From contig NZ_CP098518.1 in NCBI RefSeq assembly GCF_023703795.1, positions 1,612,001 to 1,676,000 on the forward strand: a DNA stretch of 64,000 nucleotides. Direction: 5' to 3'. The DNA is from Haloplanus sp. HW8-1. Lineage in GTDB: Archaea > Halobacteriota > Halobacteria > Halobacteriales > Haloferacaceae. This document shows, in pieces, positions 47,515 through 54,443 of this stretch (within the stretch, counting starts at the first letter, position 1; the number at the start of each line of letters is the position of its first letter). A model generated the notes under the pieces. It saw only the letters and a program-made list of their open reading frames with translations. It was not told the origin of the DNA and ran no database searches. The position numbers and the translations under genes are program-made.

Positions 47515-48000
47515 ATGAGTTCGATAAACCTCTGGGATTTCATTCACATCCCGTTCGACGCCGTCCGATACGGCTACCGGCAGTTCCGGAAGGCACTGTT
47601 CACGGCACCACGGCCGTCTGGAGAGTACCTCGTCGTGGATCAGTCCGTCTCGGAGATCGAAGCGGAGCTGGGTGGGTACAGTTTCGCGCCCAACTGGGAG
47701 TTCTCCTACTACGAGCGCGGCGAGGTCCTGAACCTCGCCCGGGTCATCTACGAACGTAATACGGTCGACGGGACGAGGTACGACTGGTGGCAGACGCACC
47801 TTCGTGGCTGGCGCAACGACTCGGGGCGGATCGAACTCCACGCCCACTGGGAACTCGAACCCACCGAGAACGGCAACGCCCACATCGACGGCACCGGATT
47901 CGACTTCGACCGTGGCATGACCACATTACAGTCGTTCCTCGAGGAAGCCGGAATCGAGTACGAGCGAACGACCATCGAAACTGGGGAGTCCCACGAGTGA
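47515..48000 (+). CDS. Hypothetical protein
   Basis: A 161-aa acidic soluble protein: an N-terminal helix (INLWDFIHIPFDAVRYGYRQFRKALF) and then a beta-rich part with many aromatic residues (FAPNWEFSYYERGEVLNLARVIYERN, DWWQTHLRGWRNDSGRIELHAHWELEPTE). No family recognised. Codon use is like the chromosome. It stands between a membrane protein and the small ORF/GMC pair, on the same strand. Confidence 0.62.
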   Translation: MSSINLWDFIHIPFDAVRYGYRQFRKALFTAPRPSGEYLVVDQSVSEIEAELGGYSFAPNWEFSYYERGEVLNLARVIYERNTVDGTRYDWWQTHLRGWRNDSGRIELHAHWELEPTENGNAHIDGTGFDFDRGMTTLQSFLEEAGIEYERTTIETGESHE

Positions 48001-48132
48001 CGGTCCCGGCCACACCTTCGACGTTGCCAACCCTTCGGTCGCCTGTACCGGTTCCGGGTAGCGAAGGGACGCATCGCCGAGGGAGACCGTCCACACTGTC
48101 TCCAGTCAGCATAGAGACGTGAGGTGATCGAG

Positions 48133-48231
48133 ATGGACAGAACATCCTCGAAAACGGGAGGGAAACGAACAGGGCGACCAAGAGACGGTCGGCCGGTATG
48201 GGGCCAAATCGGGGATCACGATGGTCGCTGA
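48133..48231 (+). CDS. Possible 32-aa leader ORF overlapping the GMC gene start
   Basis: The frame begins ATG 48133 behind GAGGTGAT (48121-48128), an eight-base match to the 16S rRNA 3' end, which is the best ribosome-binding site in this part of the window. It encodes a basic peptide (MDRTSSKTGGKRTGRPRDGR and more) and ends TGA 48229-48231, overlapping the GMC start (48221) by 11 nt. The GMC ATG itself has no such site, so the ORF may couple translation. No homology is claimed. Confidence 0.45.
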   Translation: MDRTSSKTGGKRTGRPRDGRPVWGQIGDHDGR

Positions 48232-49930
48232 CAGCTACGATGCCGTGGTGGTTGGCGCGGGGGGTGATGGCCCGGTGGCGGCCTGGAAGTTGGCCGAGGT
48301 GGGATTGTCGGTACTGATCCTGGAGGCAGGCCCCTTCCACGGCAACGAGAAGTGGCCAAACCCCCACGAGGAGCCCGGCGGTGAGGCCTCCGCCAGCGTC
48401 GAGGATCTGAGCGGCGACCTCCTCGACGAACAGTTCACCACCCGCGAGTTCGAGATGCTGAACGAACTGCTGTTCGGGCCGGCCGACCACGAGCGGGGGT
48501 TCTGGTTCCGGAAATTTCCGGGTGACGGGGCGATCCTCCAGTGTGCCGGTGTCGGCGGCACCACGCTGCACTACCTCGGCAACCACCCCCGTGCGTACCC
48601 GGCGTCGATCGACGAGCAGGGCCACTGGCCCATCGACTACGCCGACCTCATCCCCTACTACAAAGAGGTCGAAGCGATGTGCGATGTCGCTCCCGCGCCC
48701 CAGACCGCCAAAGAGGAACTGTTCGTCCGCGGGGCCGAGGCGGCGGGGTGGGACCTGCTCGACGACAGGAACGTAACCGAACCCGGCTACCGTCCCCAGC
48801 CCAACGCGATCAAGCAACCCGACGAGCGCCTCCACGTCGACGCCGACTACGACGGCGACTTCACCTCCCCCGACATCAAGGGCGACACCCTCGCACTCGG
48901 CAACATCACGGGTAACCCCCACCCGCGGGGCGCACCGTTCGAGGAGAAGGCCAAACGCGCGAGCAACGTCAGCTTCGTTCCGCCAGCTCTCGAGACGGGT
49001 AATGTGACCGTTCGGCCCAACGCTTTCGTGACCGATGTCACGACCGAGACTGCCCTCGGCGACTCCCCGACCGTGACCGGCGTCGAGTTCCGCGACACGT
49101 GGTCGGGGGCCGAGGAGTCGGTGTCGGCCGATGTGGTCGTCCTCGCGGCAGGGGCGGTCGAGACGCCGCGGCTCTGGCTCAACTCCGACCTCCCGGCGAA
49201 CGACTGGGTCGGCCGCGGGATGACAATCCACCTCCCGGACAGCGTGATGGGTCTGTGGGACGACGACGACCTAGAGGAGTCCATCGGCAAGCCGACCGTC
49301 GACCAGCATCACGGACAGGACAGCGCTGTCCGGTTCGACTATCCCGGCGTCGGCATGTTCCAGCCGATAACCGCAGGCCCGGGCATCGGGGCGTTTCTGG
49401 GTTTCGGCGCCAGCGCCTCGGGGTTCGCCTTCCAGAACGATCCCGCCGAGGCCCCCTGGGACACGATGGGGCGCCTGGCCGGGCGGGAACTCAAAGAAAT
49501 CCTCGCCGACTATCGACGGATGCTCCCGCTGTTCATCCTGACGGACGATCGGCCCCACAAGCGCAACGGCATCTCAGTCGCACCCGGGATCGCGGACGAA
49601 CACGGACCGGTCGCCCAGGTCAACTTCGAGCCGAGCGAGGGCGACCGGCTGCGGCGGGACGACCTCGCCGAGATTGCCGCCGAGATCCTCCGGGAGGCAG
49701 GCGCCTCCTACGTCCACCGCTCGGACTCCCCCCCGACGGCGATCCACATCCAGAGCACGATGGCGATGGGGAAGGTCGTCGACGAGGCCTGCGAGGCCTA
49801 CGACGTCGACCGGCTGTTCGTCGCCGACCATTCGGCGCTCGCCAACGGGATCGGCGGGCCGAACCCGACGAACACGGGCCAAGCGCTCGCCGCCCGGACG
49901 GGGGAGAGGATCGTGGAACGATACTTCTGA
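48221..49930 (+). CDS. GMC-family oxidoreductase, copy 1 (altered active-site motif)
   Basis: A 569-aa FAD-dependent GMC oxidoreductase. The dinucleotide-binding motif is GAGGDGP at residues 12-18 followed by ILEAGP. The GGTTLHY segment and the C-terminal FVADHSALANGIGGPNPTNTGQALAAR fit the family. In the C-terminal domain the motif reads HIQSTMAMG, where copy 2 has HVHSTMRMG; a His and an Arg are lost, so its activity may differ. It has no adjacent small subunit. It shares long stretches of near-identical DNA with copy 2 at 54444. Substrate unknown; family members oxidise alcohols, sugars or sterols. Confidence 0.88.
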   Translation: MVADSYDAVVVGAGGDGPVAAWKLAEVGLSVLILEAGPFHGNEKWPNPHEEPGGEASASVEDLSGDLLDEQFTTREFEMLNELLFGPADHERGFWFRKFPGDGAILQCAGVGGTTLHYLGNHPRAYPASIDEQGHWPIDYADLIPYYKEVEAMCDVAPAPQTAKEELFVRGAEAAGWDLLDDRNVTEPGYRPQPNAIKQPDERLHVDADYDGDFTSPDIKGDTLALGNITGNPHPRGAPFEEKAKRASNVSFVPPALETGNVTVRPNAFVTDVTTETALGDSPTVTGVEFRDTWSGAEESVSADVVVLAAGAVETPRLWLNSDLPANDWVGRGMTIHLPDSVMGLWDDDDLEESIGKPTVDQHHGQDSAVRFDYPGVGMFQPITAGPGIGAFLGFGASASGFAFQNDPAEAPWDTMGRLAGRELKEILADYRRMLPLFILTDDRPHKRNGISVAPGIADEHGPVAQVNFEPSEGDRLRRDDLAEIAAEILREAGASYVHRSDSPPTAIHIQSTMAMGKVVDEACEAYDVDRLFVADHSALANGIGGPNPTNTGQALAARTGERIVERYF

Positions 49931-49931
49931 C

Positions 49932-50435
49932 CTATCGCCGTCGCGTGAGCAGTCCCCACGCGAGTCGCGGCAGGTAGGGAACCACGGTGAGGGAGGTGAA
50001 CCCGAGTTGCTTCGCGATCTTCAGTATGGGCGGATAGACCCGGTGTTCTTCGATCATACCGTCAGCGACCTCGATCTGTCCCATATACCGAACCTCGACC
50101 CGCCGTCCGGTCGGCGGGACTCCGAAGAACGTCCCCTCGTGAGTCATCCTCAATCGCCCGTCGTACATCACCGCGTCGTCCTCGGAGAGCATCCTGTGGA
50201 CCGTCACCTGAAAGTCGGGGAAGCCCGCCACGACGCCCCGGATGAACGTCTCTAAGCCGTCGCGGCCGTGGATTTCGTCCCAGGTCCCGGAGACGTCCGC
50301 CGCGAGTGCTGCCGGATCGTACATCACGAACGACTCAGAGACCAGAGACCGGATCTCGTCGTATCCGCGCTCGTTCCAGACGGACTCCAGGTAGTCGCGT
50401 GCGACACGTTCGGATTCGGATGGCGCGTGTTCCAT
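49932..50435 (-). CDS. SnoaL-like ester cyclase / NTF2-fold protein
   Basis: A 167-aa protein of the SnoaL polyketide-cyclase-like NTF2 group: ARDYLESVWNERGYDEIRSLVSESFVMYDP, IHGRDGLETFIRGVVAGFPDFQVTVHRML and a C-terminal MGQIEVADGMIEEHRVYPP. ATG 50435 (MEHAPSESER) is used because residues upstream are not family-like. Such proteins catalyse small ring or isomerisation reactions or only bind hydrophobic ligands. It ends 1 bp from the GMC copy 1 stop, convergent. TTTTTATCAC near 50491 may be its TATA box. Confidence 0.8.
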   Translation of the reverse strand: MEHAPSESERVARDYLESVWNERGYDEIRSLVSESFVMYDPAALAADVSGTWDEIHGRDGLETFIRGVVAGFPDFQVTVHRMLSEDDAVMYDGRLRMTHEGTFFGVPPTGRRVEVRYMGQIEVADGMIEEHRVYPPILKIAKQLGFTSLTVVPYLPRLAWGLLTRRR

Positions 50436-50521
50436 GCCTCGTCCCGATCGACGACGGCCGGTCAGATAGCTGTACATGTGGTCTGTCGGACCTATTTTTA
50501 TCACGTCACCGTAGCCCGCGT

Positions 50522-50900
50522 ATAGAGTACTTCGTCACGGGCGCGACGGGGTTCATCAGGACTCACCTCGTCGAGCAACTGGTGTCCGAGGGCCACGACA
50601 TCGTGGCGTTGACGCGTCCCGATCGAACGCGGCTCACCTCCCGGAGACCGTGACGGTCGTCGAGGGTGACCTCACGGACAAGGAGAGCATGCGCGGGGCG
50701 ATGGAGGGCGTCGACGGCGTGTTCCACGCCGGCGCCTGGTTCTACGTTGGCCCGGGTGCGGAGCAAGCCGAGGTAGCTCGGCGCGTGAACGTCGAGGGGA
50801 GCCGCAACGTCTTCGAGCTGATGGACGAACTCGACGTTCCGAAGGGTGTCTACACCAGCACGGTCGGCGTTCACCCGGGCACGAGCGGGGCGCGCTCGCC
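50522..50900 (+). pseudogene. Decayed SDR-family (epimerase-like) gene
   Basis: The reading EYFVTGATGFIRTHLVEQLVSEGHDIVALTRPDR, then in another frame HLPETVTVVEGDLTDKESM...DGVFHAGAWFYVGPG...ARRVNVEGSRNVFELMDEL, is an extended SDR/NAD-dependent epimerase. The start codon position reads ATA instead of ATG, the second glycine position of the GxxGxxG motif reads Arg (GFIR), a frameshift lies near 50630, and the sequence ends after YTSTVGVHPGTSG near residue 125. It is clearly inactive. Confidence 0.75.
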
Positions 50901-50942
50901 CCGTCCGGGCGACGACCGTCCGTTCTCGCCGACACCGGCGGC

Positions 50943-50950
50943 AGCTTTAC
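50943..50950 (+). promoter_or_regulatory. TATA box of the 50975 gene
   Basis: AGCTTTAC is centred about 28 bp before ATG 50975, fitting a leaderless transcript. It lies just past the end of the SDR remnant. Confidence 0.5.
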
Positions 50951-50974
50951 CTCCCGCCCCGTCGTCGTGCCGAC

Positions 50975-51373
50975 ATGGTCACAGGGGGGACCACGCGATA
51001 CACGCCCCACGCACTCGTGTCGGCGGTCGTGTTCGAGTACATGCACATCGCGGACGAACTGGCCGGGAACTGGGCCCCCTTCGAGCCGTTCAACGACCCG
51101 CTGGTGGCCACGGTCGGCGTGGGGGTCTTCACGCTCGTCGCGCTCGCGGGGCTGTGGGGCGTCGCCGCCGACCGTCGTGTTGGGTACGCCCTCGCCGCCG
51201 GATTCGGCCTCTTCTTCCTGGTCGTGGAGTGTTGGCACTACGTCGATCCGGCGAACATGACCGCTCTCCGGTGGATCGTCCTGTGGCTCGCGCAGGGCTC
51301 GGGCGCGGGCGTCGGCATCCTCGGTGTGATCCACCTCCGGGGCGGGGATACCGAGGCGTCTCACTCGGGGTAG
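50975..51373 (+). CDS. Hypothetical small membrane protein
   Basis: A 132-aa protein with about four helices: ALVSAVVFEYMHIADEL, VATVGVGVFTLVALAGLWGV, GYALAAGFGLFFLVVECWHYV and RWIVLWLAQGSGAGVGILGVI. His and Glu residues lie in helix 1 (FEYMHIADE) and helix 3 (VECWHY), so metal or heme binding is conceivable. No family recognised. Its end overlaps the convergent VOC gene by 13 nt. Confidence 0.62.
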   Translation: MVTGGTTRYTPHALVSAVVFEYMHIADELAGNWAPFEPFNDPLVATVGVGVFTLVALAGLWGVAADRRVGYALAAGFGLFFLVVECWHYVDPANMTALRWIVLWLAQGSGAGVGILGVIHLRGGDTEASHSG

Positions 51374-52020
51374 ACCCCGTCGGGCGACGGGACCGCCCAG
51401 AGGTTCGCCGCGATCTCGAGGAGTACGCCGTCGAGTTCCTCACGCATATCGAGGTACCAGAACTTGAGCCCCTCGAAGCGCCCGCTCTGGACGACTTGGA
51501 TGCCCGCGTCCTCGTAGCGCTCGACGGCGGCGCGCGGGTCGTCGAAGGCGAAGCAGCCGATGTGGTGGATGCCCGTGCCGCCGGCGTCGAGGTGTTCCGT
51601 GTACGTACTCGGCCCGTCGAGCGGTTCGATCAACTCGACGTTCAGCCCTGGGACCCCCGGGTTCGGGAACGACGACAGCACCTCGCCGCCGTCCGATCCG
51701 GGTCGCAGTCCGAGCCGGTCGCGCAACGCCGTGAGCCAGCCAACGACCCGCTGTAGCGTCCCCCCGGAGACGACCGTCGTCGTCAGGTCGACCGGTCCGC
51801 CGACGTCCGTCACCGCCACCCGCATCGAGTACTCCGCCGGCTCCCCGCGGTAGGTCGCGTCGGTCAGGCGCGGTGGCTCGTAGCGGTACGTAACCCACGG
51901 CTCCATCCCGAAGAGGGCCCCGAACCGGCGCATGCTCTCTTCAAGGTCATCGACGACGAACGCGACGTGGGAGACCTCCGGGAGCGCCACATCCACCTGC
52001 GGAATCGCGCTGTCGGTCAT
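51361..52020 (-). CDS. VOC-family (glyoxalase/dioxygenase fold) protein
   Basis: A 219-aa protein with two beta-alpha-beta units of the vicinal-oxygen-chelate fold: VSHVAFVVDDLEESMRRFGALFGMEPW at the start and GIHHIGCFAFDDPRAAVERYEDAGIQVVQSGRF in the second half, with ELIEPLDGPSTYTEHLD between. His residues in SHVAFVV and HHIGCF with GLNVELIE and LLEIA supply candidate metal ligands. Likely an enzyme of small-molecule breakdown, substrate unknown. Neighbouring genes (GMC, SnoaL-like) suggest one catabolic theme. Confidence 0.82.
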   Translation of the reverse strand: MTDSAIPQVDVALPEVSHVAFVVDDLEESMRRFGALFGMEPWVTYRYEPPRLTDATYRGEPAEYSMRVAVTDVGGPVDLTTTVVSGGTLQRVVGWLTALRDRLGLRPGSDGGEVLSSFPNPGVPGLNVELIEPLDGPSTYTEHLDAGGTGIHHIGCFAFDDPRAAVERYEDAGIQVVQSGRFEGLKFWYLDMREELDGVLLEIAANLWAVPSPDGVYPE

Positions 52021-52059
52021 GGGAGTAGCTTCGGCGGAGCCGAAAAATAACTCGGGGGG

Positions 52060-53004
52060 TCACGCCTCGCTGATCGGTTCGTCGCGGGCGTTCATGACGT
52101 AGTAGAGACACAGCCGCTCGTCGCCGGCCTCCGTCTCGGCGTGGAGGTGGCCCAGCGAGCCCTCTTCGGGGGACGGGAGGAGCTGAGTCTCGGTCTGGCA
52201 GTACTTCCCGATCATAAACTCCGTCTCGATCTGGCGGATCTCGTCGTGCCAGTTCGAGAAGTCGAACATCTCCATGCGGTCCTCGTCGAAGTCGAGGCGG
52301 ACATCGCCGCCCGCCGTGTCGAGCACCTCGTACTTCCCGTCGACGCCGTGCTCGGTCCGCTCGAACTGGAACTCGAAGAGCGGGTCCGACAGCCCGGCGT
52401 TCGAGACGAGCTGTACGTCCCACGCCCCGTCGAGCGCTTCGGGATCGGGGACCGAGCCCTGATTCCAGAGCACGGCGTGGTCGGCCGGGGCGAGAAAGTC
52501 GAAGCCGTACCGGCGCGTCAGCCCGAACGTCAGCGTCTCGATCCCGTACGGGAACCGGCCGAGGTAGGCCTTGCCGACGACCAGGTCGTCGGTCACCGGG
52601 AGCAGGAGGTCGTAGAACGGGCGATACACGAGGTCTGTGTACGTGAGCAGGGCGTACGGCCGGCCGTTATGCTCGACTTCGCGGAGCCGGTTGTGTCCCA
52701 CGACCACCTCGTCCGCGTCGGTGGTCTCGCCGACCAGCGAGCCGTTCTCCCACCAGAAGCGCTTGTGGAACCCCGCGGGGAGCGGGGCGAACTGGTTCAG
52801 GTACGTGAAGGTGTGGTCGGTCGGGAAGAACCCCCGCCAGTGTTCGTCGTTCGCCACCTCCCGTTCGTCGACGGCGACCTCCCTCCCCCCCTCGTTGACC
52901 AGCGTCTTCATCGGGCCGGGATCGGCGTCGTGGAAGAGCTCGTCGAGTTCCGCGCGGGTGCTGTTCCTCGGATCGGTCTCGAACGTGTCGATGGATGCAC
53001 TCAT
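52060..53004 (-). CDS. Hypothetical protein, probable ligand-binding beta fold
   Basis: A 314-aa acidic protein without signal peptide or membrane helix. Two similar aromatic-rich beta halves are suggested (FPTDHTFTYLNQFAPLPAGFHKRFWWENGSLVGE and GVDGKYEVLDTAGGDVRLDFDEDRMEMFDFSNW), ending HAETEAGDERLCLYYVMNARDE. I do not recognise the family. ATG 53004 was chosen because upstream residues look like noncoding translation. Its neighbours are the VOC gene (same strand, 39 bp) and a small membrane protein, so it may share a transcript with the VOC gene. Confidence 0.68.
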   Translation of the reverse strand: MSASIDTFETDPRNSTRAELDELFHDADPGPMKTLVNEGGREVAVDEREVANDEHWRGFFPTDHTFTYLNQFAPLPAGFHKRFWWENGSLVGETTDADEVVVGHNRLREVEHNGRPYALLTYTDLVYRPFYDLLLPVTDDLVVGKAYLGRFPYGIETLTFGLTRRYGFDFLAPADHAVLWNQGSVPDPEALDGAWDVQLVSNAGLSDPLFEFQFERTEHGVDGKYEVLDTAGGDVRLDFDEDRMEMFDFSNWHDEIRQIETEFMIGKYCQTETQLLPSPEEGSLGHLHAETEAGDERLCLYYVMNARDEPISEA

Positions 53005-53081
53005 GCCGTGACACCGCCCCGCACAGGCCGCTTCCGACGGCTCCCCCACCGGCGACCGCGGAGGATCGTGCCCCTCTACGG

Positions 53082-53399
53082 TCACCGGTACCGCTCCCCG
53101 ATGTTGAGCCCCAACCGCATCCAGAGCGGATAGGACGCGAACAACACTACGGCGAGGACATCGGTTCCCGGTTGCCGGGACAGTTCCGTGTCGAGCCCCG
53201 AGTTCAACATCCAGTCCGAGCCGCTCATCCACCCTCCCAACCACCACGGGAGGACATCGAGGTACAGCAGCGTGCTCACGACGACGAACACGGCGACGAC
53301 GCCCGCCGCGAGTCGATTGCGACGCGACCGAGCGTCAATGTACCGGTCGATGGTAACGCCGATGAGCACGAGCGCGGGAGGATCCAACAGGAAGCTCAT
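53082..53399 (-). CDS. Hypothetical small membrane protein
   Basis: A 105-aa protein with three hydrophobic stretches: FLLDPPALVLIGVTID, LAAGVVAVFVVVSTLLYLDVLPWWLGGW and DVLAVVLFASYPLWMRLGLNIG. The second is followed by a loop rich in Trp and Ser. No family recognised. It lies on the same strand as the 314-aa protein with a 77-bp gap. Confidence 0.55.
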   Translation of the reverse strand: MSFLLDPPALVLIGVTIDRYIDARSRRNRLAAGVVAVFVVVSTLLYLDVLPWWLGGWMSGSDWMLNSGLDTELSRQPGTDVLAVVLFASYPLWMRLGLNIGERYR

Positions 53400-53507
53400 A
53401 GCCTATGCGCAGTGTTCACAATACACGCAGCATTGAAATAGGTTCCCCACCCTCGATAGCCGCCCGCTACCGGCCGTATCGTGATCGATCCTCGTATCGC
53501 AGTAACA

Positions 53508-53518
53508 TTTTTTAAACA
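53508..53518 (+). promoter_or_regulatory. TATA box of the subunit-3/GMC operon
   Basis: TTTTTTAAACA lies about 19-29 bp before ATG 53537, so the transcript should be leaderless. It is the strongest TATA in this region and drives the two-gene operon that follows. Confidence 0.55.
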
Positions 53519-53536
53519 TTAGTGTAACTCGGTCAT

Positions 53537-54442
53537 ATGGTAACCGATGGCGTGATACGGCGGCCCATACAATGGCTGGCGTTCGCGTGGCGGGGCCTGC
53601 AGTCCGTCGGCGGGTGGGTTCTCGAGGCGTTGGGGATCGGCCCGGATGTCGACCCGCACACGAGGGTGACGTTCCGGGCCATTGTGGACGCGGTGGTCCC
53701 CGAGACCCCCGAGCTGGCCGATGAGTTGGGGCCCGAGTACGCTCCCGGGGGACTGGCCATCGGTCTCGACGAGTTCGCCATCACCTACATCGACGACGGC
53801 TTCCAGTTCGGACTCCCCGATCTCGGCCCCCAGGGGAACATCGAACTGGCCGATCCGATCGCGCACACGCTCGACGCGGCGGCGTTGAAGCTACTGGAGC
53901 AGGGAGACAACGAGGCTGACCCCAGCACGGACCGGGCGCTGTCGCTGCTCGGCCCGGACGACCCGCCGCCGGATGAGGCAAGAAGCGCCGTGGGACCGTT
54001 CGCGGAGCTATCCCGGGAGGACCGGCTCCGCGCCATCGCCATCCTCGACGAGTTCGAGATCAAGGTGACGCCGACGGACCACGACCTGTTCGAGATGGAC
54101 GCCGGTCTCGTCGGCCAACTCGTTATCGGGTTCGTGGAGATGATCTACTACAGCGAGTGGGAGGGGTACGACGACTTCACCGAGCCGCCCAGTGAGCGGG
54201 TCCACCCGAACGATCCGAGGGCGGTCCAGAGCTGGCGACAGACCGGCTTCCCGGGGTTCGCGAACGGGTACGCGGCGCTGCGTGGCTACGTCGGCGCGGA
54301 CGATAGCCCCCTCGGCGAGGGCGAGGAGTGGACGACCGTCGACGAGGGGTCGGGGGTTCGGATCGTCCACGGGTCGGGTTCGTTCCGGGAGAACGACTAC
54401 GACACGAGCGACTACGAGGAACCCTTGCCCGTGGAGGACTGA
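53537..54442 (+). CDS. Gluconate 2-dehydrogenase subunit 3-like protein
   Basis: A 301-aa member of the gluconate-2-dehydrogenase subunit-3 family, small partners of membrane-linked GMC flavoproteins. Typical parts are TFRAIVDAVVPETPEL near residue 46, LSREDRLRAIAILDEFE, GLVGQLVIGFVEMIYYSEWEGYDDF and WRQTGFPGFANGYAALRGY. No clear Tat signal is seen; the N-terminus has one amphipathic stretch (IQWLAFAWRGLQSVGGWVLEAL). It ends 1 bp before the GMC copy 2 gene, so the two products likely form a complex. Confidence 0.83.
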   Translation: MVTDGVIRRPIQWLAFAWRGLQSVGGWVLEALGIGPDVDPHTRVTFRAIVDAVVPETPELADELGPEYAPGGLAIGLDEFAITYIDDGFQFGLPDLGPQGNIELADPIAHTLDAAALKLLEQGDNEADPSTDRALSLLGPDDPPPDEARSAVGPFAELSREDRLRAIAILDEFEIKVTPTDHDLFEMDAGLVGQLVIGFVEMIYYSEWEGYDDFTEPPSERVHPNDPRAVQSWRQTGFPGFANGYAALRGYVGADDSPLGEGEEWTTVDEGSGVRIVHGSGSFRENDYDTSDYEEPLPVED

Positions 54443-54443
54443 G

